From Gordonia westfalica (lineage in GTDB: Bacteria > Actinomycetota > Actinomycetes > Mycobacteriales > Mycobacteriaceae): a DNA stretch of 64,000 bases. The DNA lies in contig NZ_FNLM01000034.1 in the NCBI RefSeq assembly GCF_900105725.1, forward strand, positions 3,720,001 through 3,784,000, read 5' to 3'. Below the pieces are notes generated by a model. The model saw only the letters and a program-made list of their open reading frames with translations. It searched no databases and was not told the DNA's origin. Positions 1 to 8,205 of the stretch are shown piece after piece; the first letter of the stretch is position 1, and each line of letters opens with the position of its first letter. A program made the position numbers and the translations under genes.

Positions 1-242
1 GCGATGCGCGATAGCTCCGAACCGACCGCCTCGTAACGGATCTCACGGCCAACGCGGGTCGCGGTGACAAGACCCGCGTCGGTCAGGACCTTGAGGTGCT
101 TGGCGATCGCCTGACGGCTGATCGGCAGTTCGGTCGCCAGGGTCGACGCCGACGCCGGTTCGGTTCCCAATCTGACGAGGATCTGCCAGCGACTCTCGTC
201 GGCGAGAGCGCCGAAGACCTCGACCGGGGCGACGTCAGGCAC
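1..242 (-). CDS. ArsR-family HTH transcriptional regulator (C-terminus off the window)
   Basis: The minus strand from a GTG at 242 reads VPDVAPVEVFGALADESR, then a winged-helix region containing LPISRQAIAKHLKVLTDAG and RVGREIRYEAV. This is the typical ArsR/SmtB helix-turn-helix with its beta wing. About 80 residues are visible and the gene runs off the left edge. The GTG lies inside the end of the upstream SRPBCC gene (8-nt overlap, 235-242), so the two are translationally coupled. No metal-binding cysteine motif is visible in this part. ArsR regulators paired with an SRPBCC (AHSA1-like) protein are common in actinobacteria and usually autoregulate. The paired palindromes at 759-809 are the natural operator candidate, but that link is inferred. 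The family call is secure; the ligand is unknown. Confidence 0.85.
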   Translation of the reverse strand, partial: MPDVAPVEVFGALADESRWQILVRLGTEPASASTLATELPISRQAIAKHLKVLTDAGLVTATRVGREIRYEAVGSELSRI

Positions 243-732
243 GAGAACCGTTGCCGGCCAGGTGGGTACGTGCGAGTTCGAGCTCGATCTTCCACCCTTC
301 GACGTTTCCGTCGAACTTGGCCCGCCGATCCGCCTCCGAACCCGACAGCGAGGCGAATCCCGACTCGACGACCTTGAGGATCACCCCGGACCCGGAGTCG
401 GTGATCCAGAACTCGACGAGCGTCGACTCCGACTGCGGGTCGGATGCGTCGGCGAGCCACCGGAAGGCCGCGTAGCGCGGTTCGTCGAGTTTCACGGTGC
501 GGAAGACGAAGGCGCCGTGAACCGGGTCGTGCACCGTCGACAGGTCGCCGTCCCGGTCGATGCGATGTTCGGTGATCGCGTTGTCGTTGATGTACCAGCC
601 GGGTTCGCTGACGAACTGCCACACGCGCTCGACGGTCGCCTCGATGGTGATCTCCCGCTCGATCCGATCGAGTTCGTCATCGATTGCGGTTGTCGTCGTT
701 TCGTTTGCAGGTCGGGGATCGGTCCCACTCAT
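235..732 (-). CDS. SRPBCC (AHSA1/START-like) domain protein
   Basis: This 165-residue protein has the SRPBCC signature. It begins the fold with IEREITIEATVERVWQFVSE, has the strand-rich middle FVFRTVKLDEPRYAAFRW, and ends with the long amphipathic helix NVEGWKIELELARTHLAG. SRPBCC proteins form a helix-grip cavity for hydrophobic ligands; no enzyme residue can be assigned. The ATG at 732 was chosen because AGGAGG sits 4 nt upstream, and the in-frame extension to 945 would run through the operator region and into aroQ. Its stop overlaps the GTG of the downstream arsR gene. The pair forms one transcription unit, probably starting in the 733-817 gap. Function is unknown beyond the fold. Confidence 0.85.
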   Translation of the reverse strand: MSGTDPRPANETTTTAIDDELDRIEREITIEATVERVWQFVSEPGWYINDNAITEHRIDRDGDLSTVHDPVHGAFVFRTVKLDEPRYAAFRWLADASDPQSESTLVEFWITDSGSGVILKVVESGFASLSGSEADRRAKFDGNVEGWKIELELARTHLAGNGSRA

Positions 733-758
733 GACGCCTCCTGTGTCATATCGAATGA

Positions 759-809
759 TGCAACCCCATGGTTGCACCATGACCCGCAACTTGCAACCCC
801 GGGGTTGCA
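759..809. promoter_or_regulatory. Two 18-bp palindromes, candidate operator for the SRPBCC-arsR operon
   Basis: TGCAACCCCATGGTTGCA (759-776) and TGCAACCCCGGGGTTGCA (792-809) share 16 of 18 positions. The second is a perfect palindrome; the first has arms TGCAACC and GGTTGCA. Their starts are 33 bp apart, close to three helical turns, so two dimers could bind one face of the DNA. They lie between the aroQ stop and the SRPBCC start. The likely ligand is the adjacent ArsR protein (inferred). Confidence 0.7.
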
Positions 810-817
810 GTAAGGGG

Positions 818-1288
818 TCAGCCGACGATCTCCGCAAGCCGACGGATGGCGAACTCGTAGCCGCGGATGCCGTAGCCCGCGATGACGCCCGCCGCGATGG
901 GAGAGACATAGGAGTGGTGCCGGAACGCCTCGCGCTTGTGCACATTGCTGATGTGCACCTCGAGGATCGGCACGCCGGGCACCACCAGGGCGTCGGCGAG
1001 GGCCACCGAGGTGTGGGTCCAGCCGCCGGGGTTGATCACGATGCCGCTGATCCTTCCGGCCGACTCGTGAATCCAGTCGATCATCTGCCCCTCGTGGTTG
1101 GTCTGCGCGGCGCGCAGGCCGAAGCCCAGTTCCGACGCCGTCCGCTCGGCGAGGTCGACGACGTCGTCGAGGGTCTCGGAGCCGTAGATCGCGGGCTCCC
1201 GGGTGCCGAGCGTGTTCAGGTTCGGCCCGTTGAGCAGCAGGATCGGCAGCGGTTCGGTACCGGCCGAATCGGACGTGGAGTCGGACAT
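818..1288 (-). CDS. aroQ: Type II 3-dehydroquinate dehydratase
   Basis: AroQ catalyses the reversible dehydration of 3-dehydroquinate to 3-dehydroshikimate in the cytosol (shikimate pathway). The 156-residue length fits the type II dodecameric enzyme. Family signatures are all present: LLLNGPNLNTLGTREPAIYG near residue 20 (catalytic-loop Arg and Tyr), NPGGWTHTSVALADAL in the middle, and EVHISNVHKREAFRHHSY (catalytic His and substrate-binding residues). The ATG at 1288 is preceded by AAGGTGA, a usable ribosome-binding site. About 20 N-terminal residues (SDSTSDSAGTEP) are a low-complexity extension before the conserved core. The gene is divergent from embC and separated from it by 100 bp. Confidence 0.95.
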   Translation of the reverse strand: MSDSTSDSAGTEPLPILLLNGPNLNTLGTREPAIYGSETLDDVVDLAERTASELGFGLRAAQTNHEGQMIDWIHESAGRISGIVINPGGWTHTSVALADALVVPGVPILEVHISNVHKREAFRHHSYVSPIAAGVIAGYGIRGYEFAIRRLAEIVG

Positions 1289-1374
1289 GGGTTCACCTTA
1301 GTCGCCGTACCCGGCGCCCCTGCGGCGTCGCGCAGGGTGTCGCCTCGCCGACCGGGGCGAGACACCTCAGCGGC

Positions 1375-1391
1375 TACCATCTCTCTTTGTG
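1375..1391 (+). promoter_or_regulatory. Candidate leaderless promoter of embC (-10 TACCAT)
   Basis: TACCAT at 1375-1380 fits the actinobacterial TANNNT -10 element and ends 8 nt before the GTG start at 1389. No Shine-Dalgarno sequence lies between them. The spacing would put transcription initiation at or next to the start codon. A -35 element is not clear. Confidence 0.5.
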
Positions 1392-4300
1392 CCAGCGCAG
1401 ACCGTTCGACGAGCGAGGATCGTCGCCATAGTCACCGGCCTGCTCGGGTTCCTGCTCGCGCTCGCCACGCCGCTGATGCCGGTCGAGCAGAAGACCGCCG
1501 AGATCAGCTGGCCCCAGAACGGACAGATCGGTTCCGTCGCCTCCCCGCTCATCGGCTACACCCCCGTCGACCTCGACGTCACGATCCCGTGCGCGGCGGT
1601 CGACGACCTGCCTCCCGGTGGGTCGGTCCTGCTGTCGACCACACCCAAGCAGGCGGAGAAGTCGGCCGAACGCGGCCTGTTCATCCGCAAGACCGGGGCC
1701 GCCGACGCCCCCGCCGACCGCCAGGGCGTCGAGGTGGTCATCCGCAACGTTCCGCTGGTCTCGGCGAGCCTCTCCGACATCCGCTCCCAGGACTGCCGCG
1801 AGATCGTCGTGCACGCCGATTCCGATGCGGTGACAGCCGAATTCGTCGGGATGACCAACGATGCGGGCGACCCGCTCGAGGGCACCACCGAGGACAAAGA
1901 GGCCTTCAAGTACTGGCCCGACCAGCGACCGCAGGTCACCGGCATCTTCACCGACCTGTCCGGCCCGGCGGCCGAGATCGCCGGTCTCGACGCGCATGTC
2001 ACCGTCGACTCCCGCTACAACACGGCCCCGACCATCTCCAAGTGGCTGGTCATCATCGTCGGCGTCGCCTCGACCCTGCTCTCGCTCGCCGCACTGGCCG
2101 CTCTCGACGCGACCGACGGACGTCGTCATCGCCGCATCTTCCCGGCCCGTTGGTGGCGCCTCAACGCACGCGACTACTTGGTGATCGGTGCGCTGATCCT
2201 CTGGCACATGATCGGCCCCAACACCTCCGACGACGGCTACCTGCTGACGATGTCGCGGGTGGCGCAGGACAGTGACTACACCGCCAATTACTTCCGCTGG
2301 TACGGCGCACCGGAGGCCCCGTTCGGCTGGTACTACCAGGTCTTCGGGTTGCTCAGCCATGTCTCGGTGGCCAGCCCCTGGATGCGACTGCCGGCACTCG
2401 TGTGCGGAATCCTGGTGTGGCTCATCGTGAGTCACGAGGTCCTCCCGCGGCTCGGACGCGCCGCGATCACGCGCCCGATGGTGGCGTGGACCGCTGCCTT
2501 CGCCTTCCTCGCCTGCTGGTTCCCGTTCAACAACGGTCTGCGTCCCGAGCCGATCATCTGCCTCGGCGCGCTCCTCACCTGGTGTTCGGTCGAGCGCGCC
2601 ATCGCCACCGGTCGCATGCTGCCCGCCGCGGTGGCCTGCCTGGTCGGCGCGTTCAGCATCGCCGCCGGTCCCACCGGCCTGCTCGCGGTCGCGGCGCTGA
2701 TCGCCGGCGCACGGCCGATGATCATGGCGCTGATCAAACGCGCCCGGGTGATCACCGGCGACTCGACCTCGCGCCACGCGCTGAGATGGTCGTTCGTCGC
2801 ACTGATCGCACCGATCCTGGCCGCCGGGAGCGTCGTGGTCTTCGTGGTGTTCTCGAACCTGACGCTGCGCTCGTTCTCCGAGGCGTCGAGCATGAAGACC
2901 GCCCTCGGGCCGTCGATGAACTGGTACAACGAGCTGGGCCGCTACTCGGCGCTGTTCGCCTTCTCCGCCGACGGCTCCATCGCACGACGCTTCGCGGTCC
3001 TGGCGATGATCCTCGGCCTCGTGGTGTCCGCGGCGGTCCTGATCCGCAAGAACCGCATCCCCGGCACCGCGATCGGACCCACCCGGCGCATCGTCGCGAT
3101 CACCTTCGCCTCGCTGGTGTTCCTCATGTTCACGCCGACCAAGTGGACCCATCACTTCGGCGTGTTCGCCGGGATCGCCGCCGCGCTGGCGGCCATCGCC
3201 GCGATCGCCGCCAGTCAGCAGTCGATGCACTCACGACGCAACCGCACCCTGTTCTGCGCGTTGGTCCTGTTCGTCGGCGGCCTGGCGTTCACCGCACCGA
3301 ACTCGTATTACTACTACTCGGCCTGGGGAATGCCCTGGGGAACCCAGCAGGTGACGATCGGCGGAGTGATGCTCGGCAGCGTCCTGCTCTACGGGTCGCT
3401 CGCACTGCTCCTCGTCGCGCTGTGGTTCCACTTCCGCGAACCGTTCACCGGCACCGATCCGCATTCGGCAGACGAGGGTCCTGCGGAACCCGTCGACACC
3501 TCCGACCAGCGCTGGTACCGGCGGCTGTTCGCCTCGATGGCGGCCGCACCCCTCGCATACCTCGCGATGGCGGTCGTCGTCTTCCAGATCATCACCGCGA
3601 TCTTCGCGGGCATCCACCAGAGCTCGTCGTATTCGGTCCCGCGGTCCAACCTGGCCGCGGTCGCCGGCAAGCCGTGCGGGATGGCCGACAAGGTGTGGGT
3701 GGAGTCCGACCCCAACCGCGACATGCTGCGCCCGGTCGACTCGTCGCTGACCAATCCTCTCGGCGGACCGGCACCGGCACCGGGCGCCTCCCCGGCGACC
3801 TCGGGATTCTCACCGAACGGCGTTCCCCTGGACCTGTCGTCGACCGCCAGCGAAGGCTCGCTGGGCGTGCTGTCCGGCAATGTCTGGGCGGACCCGAAGA
3901 TCCTGAACTCCAACCCCGGCGGCACCGGCGGCGGCGAGATCGCCGAACCCGGCGTCAACGGCAGCACCGCGGCCCTGCCGTTCTTCCTCGACCCGAAGAC
4001 CACTCCGGTCATGGGCAGCTACTCCAAGCTCGACCAGGTCCCGGCGCGTCTCACCTCCGGCTGGTACGAGCTCCCGAAGGACTGGCGTGACCGTCCGCTG
4101 CTGACGATGTCGGTGGCCGGCGAGTACGACAACCCGAACGTGATGCTCGAGTACACCTCGGACCCGATCGGGGCAGACACCACCGACGCCGACCTGACCG
4201 CAGCCGGGGAGACCGAACTCATCGACCCGGGCCCGCGCCCGGCCTGGCGCAACCTGCGCTACAACACCGACGAGTTGCCTTCCGACACCACCGCGGTCCG

Positions 4301-4751
4301 CATCGTCGCCACCGACGACAACCTCAACGAGGACCGGTTCATCGTGCTGACCCCGCCGCGGGTGCCGCAGATGGAGACCCTGCAGGACGTCGTCGGCAGC
4401 ACCGACCCGGTGCACATCGACTGGACGTCGGGCCTCGGGTTCCCGTGCCAGCGGCCGTTCACCCACGACGTCGGCGTCGCCGAGATCCCCGAGTGGCGGA
4501 TCAAGCCGGGGTCGGATCTCGCCGCGGCCGTGTCGGCGTGGCAGAACAGCTTCGGCGGCGGTCCGCTCGGCTGGATCGAGGTGTCCCAACAGGCGACCGC
4601 ACTGCCCACCTATCTGATGGCCGACATCGGACGCGACTGGGGCGCCCTGGAACGATACGAGCCGTACGGCGCCGTGGACACCCTCGCCGACATCGAGACC
4701 GGCACCCAGACCCGCAGCGGTCTGTGGAGTCCGGCGCCCATCCGGCACTGA
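1389..4751 (+). CDS. embC: Arabinosyltransferase, EmbC type
   Basis: This GT-C membrane arabinosyltransferase transfers arabinose from decaprenyl-phosphoryl-arabinose to arabinan chains of arabinogalactan or lipoarabinomannan. It is 1120 residues (M. tuberculosis Emb proteins are near 1095). An N-terminal anchor (IVAIVTGLLGFLLALATPLM) is followed by a jellyroll-like periplasmic domain. The catalytic loop NTSDDGYLLTMSRV near residue 277 holds the paired Asp, and FTPTKWTHHFG near 580 is the conserved proline motif. A C-terminal carbohydrate-binding region ends TRSGLWSPAPIRH. RIPGTAIGPTRRIVAITF and the SSMKTALGPSMNWYNELGRY loop resemble EmbC more than EmbA or EmbB; this subtype call is by memory of the M. 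tuberculosis sequences. GTG start with no ribosome-binding site, matching the leaderless promoter. It is first in the cluster and separated from embA1 by a repeat element. Confidence 0.9.
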   Translation: MPAQTVRRARIVAIVTGLLGFLLALATPLMPVEQKTAEISWPQNGQIGSVASPLIGYTPVDLDVTIPCAAVDDLPPGGSVLLSTTPKQAEKSAERGLFIRKTGAADAPADRQGVEVVIRNVPLVSASLSDIRSQDCREIVVHADSDAVTAEFVGMTNDAGDPLEGTTEDKEAFKYWPDQRPQVTGIFTDLSGPAAEIAGLDAHVTVDSRYNTAPTISKWLVIIVGVASTLLSLAALAALDATDGRRHRRIFPARWWRLNARDYLVIGALILWHMIGPNTSDDGYLLTMSRVAQDSDYTANYFRWYGAPEAPFGWYYQVFGLLSHVSVASPWMRLPALVCGILVWLIVSHEVLPRLGRAAITRPMVAWTAAFAFLACWFPFNNGLRPEPIICLGALLTWCSVERAIATGRMLPAAVACLVGAFSIAAGPTGLLAVAALIAGARPMIMALIKRARVITGDSTSRHALRWSFVALIAPILAAGSVVVFVVFSNLTLRSFSEASSMKTALGPSMNWYNELGRYSALFAFSADGSIARRFAVLAMILGLVVSAAVLIRKNRIPGTAIGPTRRIVAITFASLVFLMFTPTKWTHHFGVFAGIAAALAAIAAIAASQQSMHSRRNRTLFCALVLFVGGLAFTAPNSYYYYSAWGMPWGTQQVTIGGVMLGSVLLYGSLALLLVALWFHFREPFTGTDPHSADEGPAEPVDTSDQRWYRRLFASMAAAPLAYLAMAVVVFQIITAIFAGIHQSSSYSVPRSNLAAVAGKPCGMADKVWVESDPNRDMLRPVDSSLTNPLGGPAPAPGASPATSGFSPNGVPLDLSSTASEGSLGVLSGNVWADPKILNSNPGGTGGGEIAEPGVNGSTAALPFFLDPKTTPVMGSYSKLDQVPARLTSGWYELPKDWRDRPLLTMSVAGEYDNPNVMLEYTSDPIGADTTDADLTAAGETELIDPGPRPAWRNLRYNTDELPSDTTAVRIVATDDNLNEDRFIVLTPPRVPQMETLQDVVGSTDPVHIDWTSGLGFPCQRPFTHDVGVAEIPEWRIKPGSDLAAAVSAWQNSFGGGPLGWIEVSQQATALPTYLMADIGRDWGALERYEPYGAVDTLADIETGTQTRSGLWSPAPIRH

Positions 4752-4844
4752 CCCTTCGATACGCCCTCCGCAAGCTCCGGGCTACTCAGGGAGCGAAGCT
4801 TCACCTCGATCCCTGAGGTGCGAGCGCAGCGAGCCACGAAGGGT
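4751..4844. repeat. REP-like imperfect palindrome between embC and embA1
   Basis: The outer arms ACCCTTCG (4751-4758) and CGAAGGGT (4837-4844) are perfectly complementary, as are the inner arms CTCAGGGA and TCCCTGAG. The right half reads CCCTGAGGTGCGAGCGCAGC. From memory, this resembles a dispersed palindromic repeat common in Gordonia and related genomes. It begins at the last base of the embC stop codon and ends 30 bp before the embA1 -10 element. It may also act as a terminator or mRNA stabiliser for embC. Confidence 0.65.
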
Positions 4845-4873
4845 GGGCGCTAGGTGGGCAGGTGCCGGTCGCA

Positions 4874-4890
4874 TACGATCAAGCACCGTG
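4874..4890 (+). promoter_or_regulatory. Candidate leaderless promoter of embA1 (-10 TACGAT)
   Basis: TACGAT at 4874-4879 ends 8 nt before the GTG at 4888, the same spacing as in front of embC. There is no Shine-Dalgarno sequence. This supports GTG 4888 over an upstream in-frame start at 4843, which would lie partly inside the repeat. Confidence 0.5.
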
Positions 4891-7800
4891 CCTGTGACAG
4901 CCCCGACGTCCCGTGTTTCCGCACGTACCGCCCGTCTGATCGCGATCGTCGCGGGGGTCCTCGGCGTCGTGCTGTGTGCTCTCACGCCGCTCCTGCCGGT
5001 CAAGGCCACCGACGCCGACATCACCTGGCCCGCAGGTCAGGAGCTCGACGCCGAGACGTCGTCGGTGATGGCGCCGCTCATCGCGCAGACCCCGCAGACG
5101 CTCGACGCCCGCATCCCGTGTTCGACGCTGGCGAGCGCACCGACCGGGGTCATCCTGTCGACGATGCCGGTCAGCGCGCCGAAGTCGAAGGGTTCGTCGC
5201 TGTGGGTGACCGGCTCCGATCAGGCCGTCACCGTCACCTTCCGCAACAGTGTCGCCGCCACGGCGGCACGCGCCGACCTCGACCGTTGCCGCGAACTCCA
5301 CATCTTCTCCGCCCCGAGCGGGCCGGGCGCCCAGTTCGTCGGTCTCGGCGACTCGACGGCGCTGCCGCCCGAGAAGCGCCCACAGGTCGCCGGGATCTTC
5401 AGTGAGCTGAGTCCACAGCAGGCCCGCGCCGCGGCCGCCGACGGGATGTCGGTCTCCATCCGCGTCGACAACCGGTACGAGTCGTCGCCGACCGTCCTGA
5501 AGATGATCGTGATGGTCCTCGCCGTGATCTCGGTGATCGTGGCGCTGGTCGCACTCGCCCTGCTCGACCGCATCCTGGGCTACCACCGACACATCCGCAG
5601 CCGCGCCTGGTGGCATTCGCTCAAGCCGCGCGCCACCGATCTGGTCGTCACGGCACTTCTGCTGATCTGGCTGTTCCTGGGCGCCGGCTCACCCGACGAC
5701 GGCTACATCCTCAACATGGGCCGCACCGCCGACGGGTTCGGGTACCTGGCGAACTACTACCGCTTCTACGGCATCCCCGAGGCGCCGTTCGACTGGTACT
5801 ACAGCTTCCTCTCGGTGTGGTCGTCGATCTCGCCGTCGATCCTGTGGATGCACATCCCGGCTCTCGTCGCAGGTCTCGTGTCGTGGTTCGTACTGAGCCG
5901 CGTCCTCCTGCCCCGCCTGGGCCCGGCCGTGCGCCGCAGCGCGTGGGCGACCTGGGCCGCAGCCCTGACGTTCACCGCGTTCTGGCTGCCGTTCTGCAGC
6001 GGACTGCGCAGCGAGGGCATCATCGTCCTCGGCTCCCTGTTGACCTGGTGGGCAGCCGAATACGCCATCTCCACCCGACGCCTGCTGCCGGCGGCCCTCG
6101 CGGCGGCGCTCGCCGGGTTCACCCTCGCCCTCGCCCCGCACGGCGTCGTCGGCGTGGCCATCCTGCTCGTCGCGGCGCGGGCCCTGCTGCACATCCTGCT
6201 CCGACGACGCGATCAGCTCGGCGGCTCGAAGTGGACCGCGACCGCGGCGCTCGTCGCGCCGATCGTCGCCGCGGGAATGGTCGTCCTGGTCGTCGTCTTC
6301 CGGGACCAGACGCTCGCGACGGTGCTCGAGGCGATCAAGCTGCGCTACACCGTCGGTCCGGTGATCTCCTGGCACCAGGAGTTCCTGCGGTACTACTTCA
6401 TCTCGGTGGTCACCGACGACGGCGGCCTGACACGCCGCGTCCCGCTGTTGCTCCTCCTCGCGGGCCTCTTCGTCGTCGTCGCGGTCATGCTGCGCCGCAC
6501 GAGGATTCGCGGCATCGACCCCGGCCCCGTCTGGCGCCTCGTCGGTGCGGTCGGCGTGACGCTGCTGCTGTTCGTGTTCACGCCCACCAAGTGGACGATC
6601 CAGTTCGGCGTGCTCGCGGGCCTCGCGGCGGCGATCTCCGCGGCCGCGACGATCGCCGTCGCGCAGTCGGCGGCGCGTTCAACCCGCAACCTCACCGTGT
6701 TCGTCTCGGGTCTGCTCTTCGCGATGGCCGCGGCGATGGCCGGCTACAACTCCTGGCCGTTCGCGTACGAGTACGGCATCTCCTGGTTCGACCGTGCGCC
6801 CGTCATCGCCGGCTACCAGGCGTCGACGCTGTTCCTGATCCTCGCCGTCCTGGCCGCCGCGCTGGCGGTGTGGCAGCACCTCCGGCTCGACTACGTCACC
6901 AATCGCGGACTCGCACACAGCGACACCGGTCCCGGCGAAACCCGCGCGGACCGACGTCGCCTGTTCCTCGCCTCCTCCCCGATCGCGGTGATCGCGGGCC
7001 TGCTGGTAGTCGTCGAGATGCTGCTGTTCGTCAAGGCCGCCGTGTCCCGGTACCCCGCCCCGACGGTGCTCACCGAGAACCTGAACACCCTGCGCGGCAA
7101 CGCCTGTGGACTCGCCGACGAGGTGCTCGTCGAGCTCGATCCGAACGCAGGCATGCTCACGCCCGCCGGCGGCGCGTCGAGCAGCCAGGCACTCCGCGGG
7201 GAGAACCCGGTGGGCTTCTCCCCCAACGGCATCCCCGACGACCTGCAGCCCGAACCGGGAAGTCAACGACCCGGCCAGATGAACGTCTCGGCGAGCATGG
7301 CCCGTCCGTTCGCCATCACCGGCGGACTCGGCGCCGGCACCACCGGTGGTCGCGGGCCCGAGACCGTGAACGGTTCGACCGCCAAACTCCCCTTCGGACT
7401 CGACCCCGCCACCACACCGGTCCTCGGCAGCTACGGATACAACGGCGAGGCCCGGCTGACGACCGGCTGGTACGACCTACCCGCAGACCGTTCCGCGTCG
7501 CCGCTGCTCGTGTTCAGCACCGCGGGCGCCGTCTCGACGATCGACACCTTCGGGGTTCGCAATTTCGGGCAGAAGATGGTCGTGCAGTTCGGCCGCCCCG
7601 GCCCCGACGGCTCGTTCGAGCAGGTCGGTCCGGACATCCTGCCCACCGACCCCGGACCGGTGATCCTCAACCGGCCGTGGCGCAACATGCGGGTGCCGAT
7701 GTCGGCGGCCCCGCCGGCCGCGACCGTGATGCGACTGTCATTGCAGGACAACAACCTCGGCGACAAGCAGTTCATCGGGATCACCCCGCCGCGTGCGCCG

Positions 7801-8205
7801 CAGCTGCAGTCTCTGCAGGAGGTCGTCGGATCGTCGGCGCCGACCCTGATCGACTTCGGTGTGGCCTCGCACTTCCCGTGCCAGCAGCCGATGGGTGTCT
7901 CGCACGGCGTAGCGCAGGTTCCGCAGTGGCGGATCCTGGGCGACTACCCGCTGACCAACTCGCAGTCCAAGACCTGGCAGGCCGGGGTCGACGGCGGTCT
8001 GCTCGGCGTCTCGGAGGCGACGACCTCGGCACGGGCCGTGTCGACCTACCTGAAGGACGACTGGGCTCGCGACTGGGGCGCCCTGGAGAAGCTGACGCCG
8101 CTGGTCCCCGACGCACCGAACGCACAGATCGACACCGCACAGACGACGCAATGGGGCTGGTCACGCGCCGGCTCGATCAGGGTGGAGCCCCAATCCGATG
8201 AGTGA
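4888..8205 (+). CDS. embA: Arabinosyltransferase, EmbA type, copy 1
   Basis: This GT-C arabinosyltransferase of 1105 residues most resembles EmbA, which in mycobacteria works as a heterodimer with EmbB to build the terminal arabinan motif. It has the signal-anchor LIAIVAGVLGVVLCALTPLL, the catalytic GAGSPDDGYILNMGR loop (paired Asp) and FTPTKWTIQFG. VVFRDQTLATVLEAIKLRY is the EmbA hallmark, and the C-terminus WGWSRAGSIRVEPQSDE matches the EmbA ending. Several membrane helices lie between residues 200 and 670, and a carbohydrate-binding domain follows. GTG 4888 was chosen over 4843 because of the TACGAT element. Its last 8 nt overlap the embB1 start (GATGAGTGA), so the pair is translationally coupled. 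Confidence 0.92.
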   Translation: MPVTAPTSRVSARTARLIAIVAGVLGVVLCALTPLLPVKATDADITWPAGQELDAETSSVMAPLIAQTPQTLDARIPCSTLASAPTGVILSTMPVSAPKSKGSSLWVTGSDQAVTVTFRNSVAATAARADLDRCRELHIFSAPSGPGAQFVGLGDSTALPPEKRPQVAGIFSELSPQQARAAAADGMSVSIRVDNRYESSPTVLKMIVMVLAVISVIVALVALALLDRILGYHRHIRSRAWWHSLKPRATDLVVTALLLIWLFLGAGSPDDGYILNMGRTADGFGYLANYYRFYGIPEAPFDWYYSFLSVWSSISPSILWMHIPALVAGLVSWFVLSRVLLPRLGPAVRRSAWATWAAALTFTAFWLPFCSGLRSEGIIVLGSLLTWWAAEYAISTRRLLPAALAAALAGFTLALAPHGVVGVAILLVAARALLHILLRRRDQLGGSKWTATAALVAPIVAAGMVVLVVVFRDQTLATVLEAIKLRYTVGPVISWHQEFLRYYFISVVTDDGGLTRRVPLLLLLAGLFVVVAVMLRRTRIRGIDPGPVWRLVGAVGVTLLLFVFTPTKWTIQFGVLAGLAAAISAAATIAVAQSAARSTRNLTVFVSGLLFAMAAAMAGYNSWPFAYEYGISWFDRAPVIAGYQASTLFLILAVLAAALAVWQHLRLDYVTNRGLAHSDTGPGETRADRRRLFLASSPIAVIAGLLVVVEMLLFVKAAVSRYPAPTVLTENLNTLRGNACGLADEVLVELDPNAGMLTPAGGASSSQALRGENPVGFSPNGIPDDLQPEPGSQRPGQMNVSASMARPFAITGGLGAGTTGGRGPETVNGSTAKLPFGLDPATTPVLGSYGYNGEARLTTGWYDLPADRSASPLLVFSTAGAVSTIDTFGVRNFGQKMVVQFGRPGPDGSFEQVGPDILPTDPGPVILNRPWRNMRVPMSAAPPAATVMRLSLQDNNLGDKQFIGITPPRAPQLQSLQEVVGSSAPTLIDFGVASHFPCQQPMGVSHGVAQVPQWRILGDYPLTNSQSKTWQAGVDGGLLGVSEATTSARAVSTYLKDDWARDWGALEKLTPLVPDAPNAQIDTAQTTQWGWSRAGSIRVEPQSDE

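Noticed and set aside
1374..3230. A long minus-strand frame inside embC
   Set aside because: It lies opposite a clear arabinosyltransferase and has repetitive Arg/Gly/Asp composition with no motif.
4843..4887. An upstream start for embA1 at 4843
   Set aside because: It would begin at the end of the REP-like repeat and add 15 non-conserved residues. GTG 4888 fits the -10 element and the family N-terminus.
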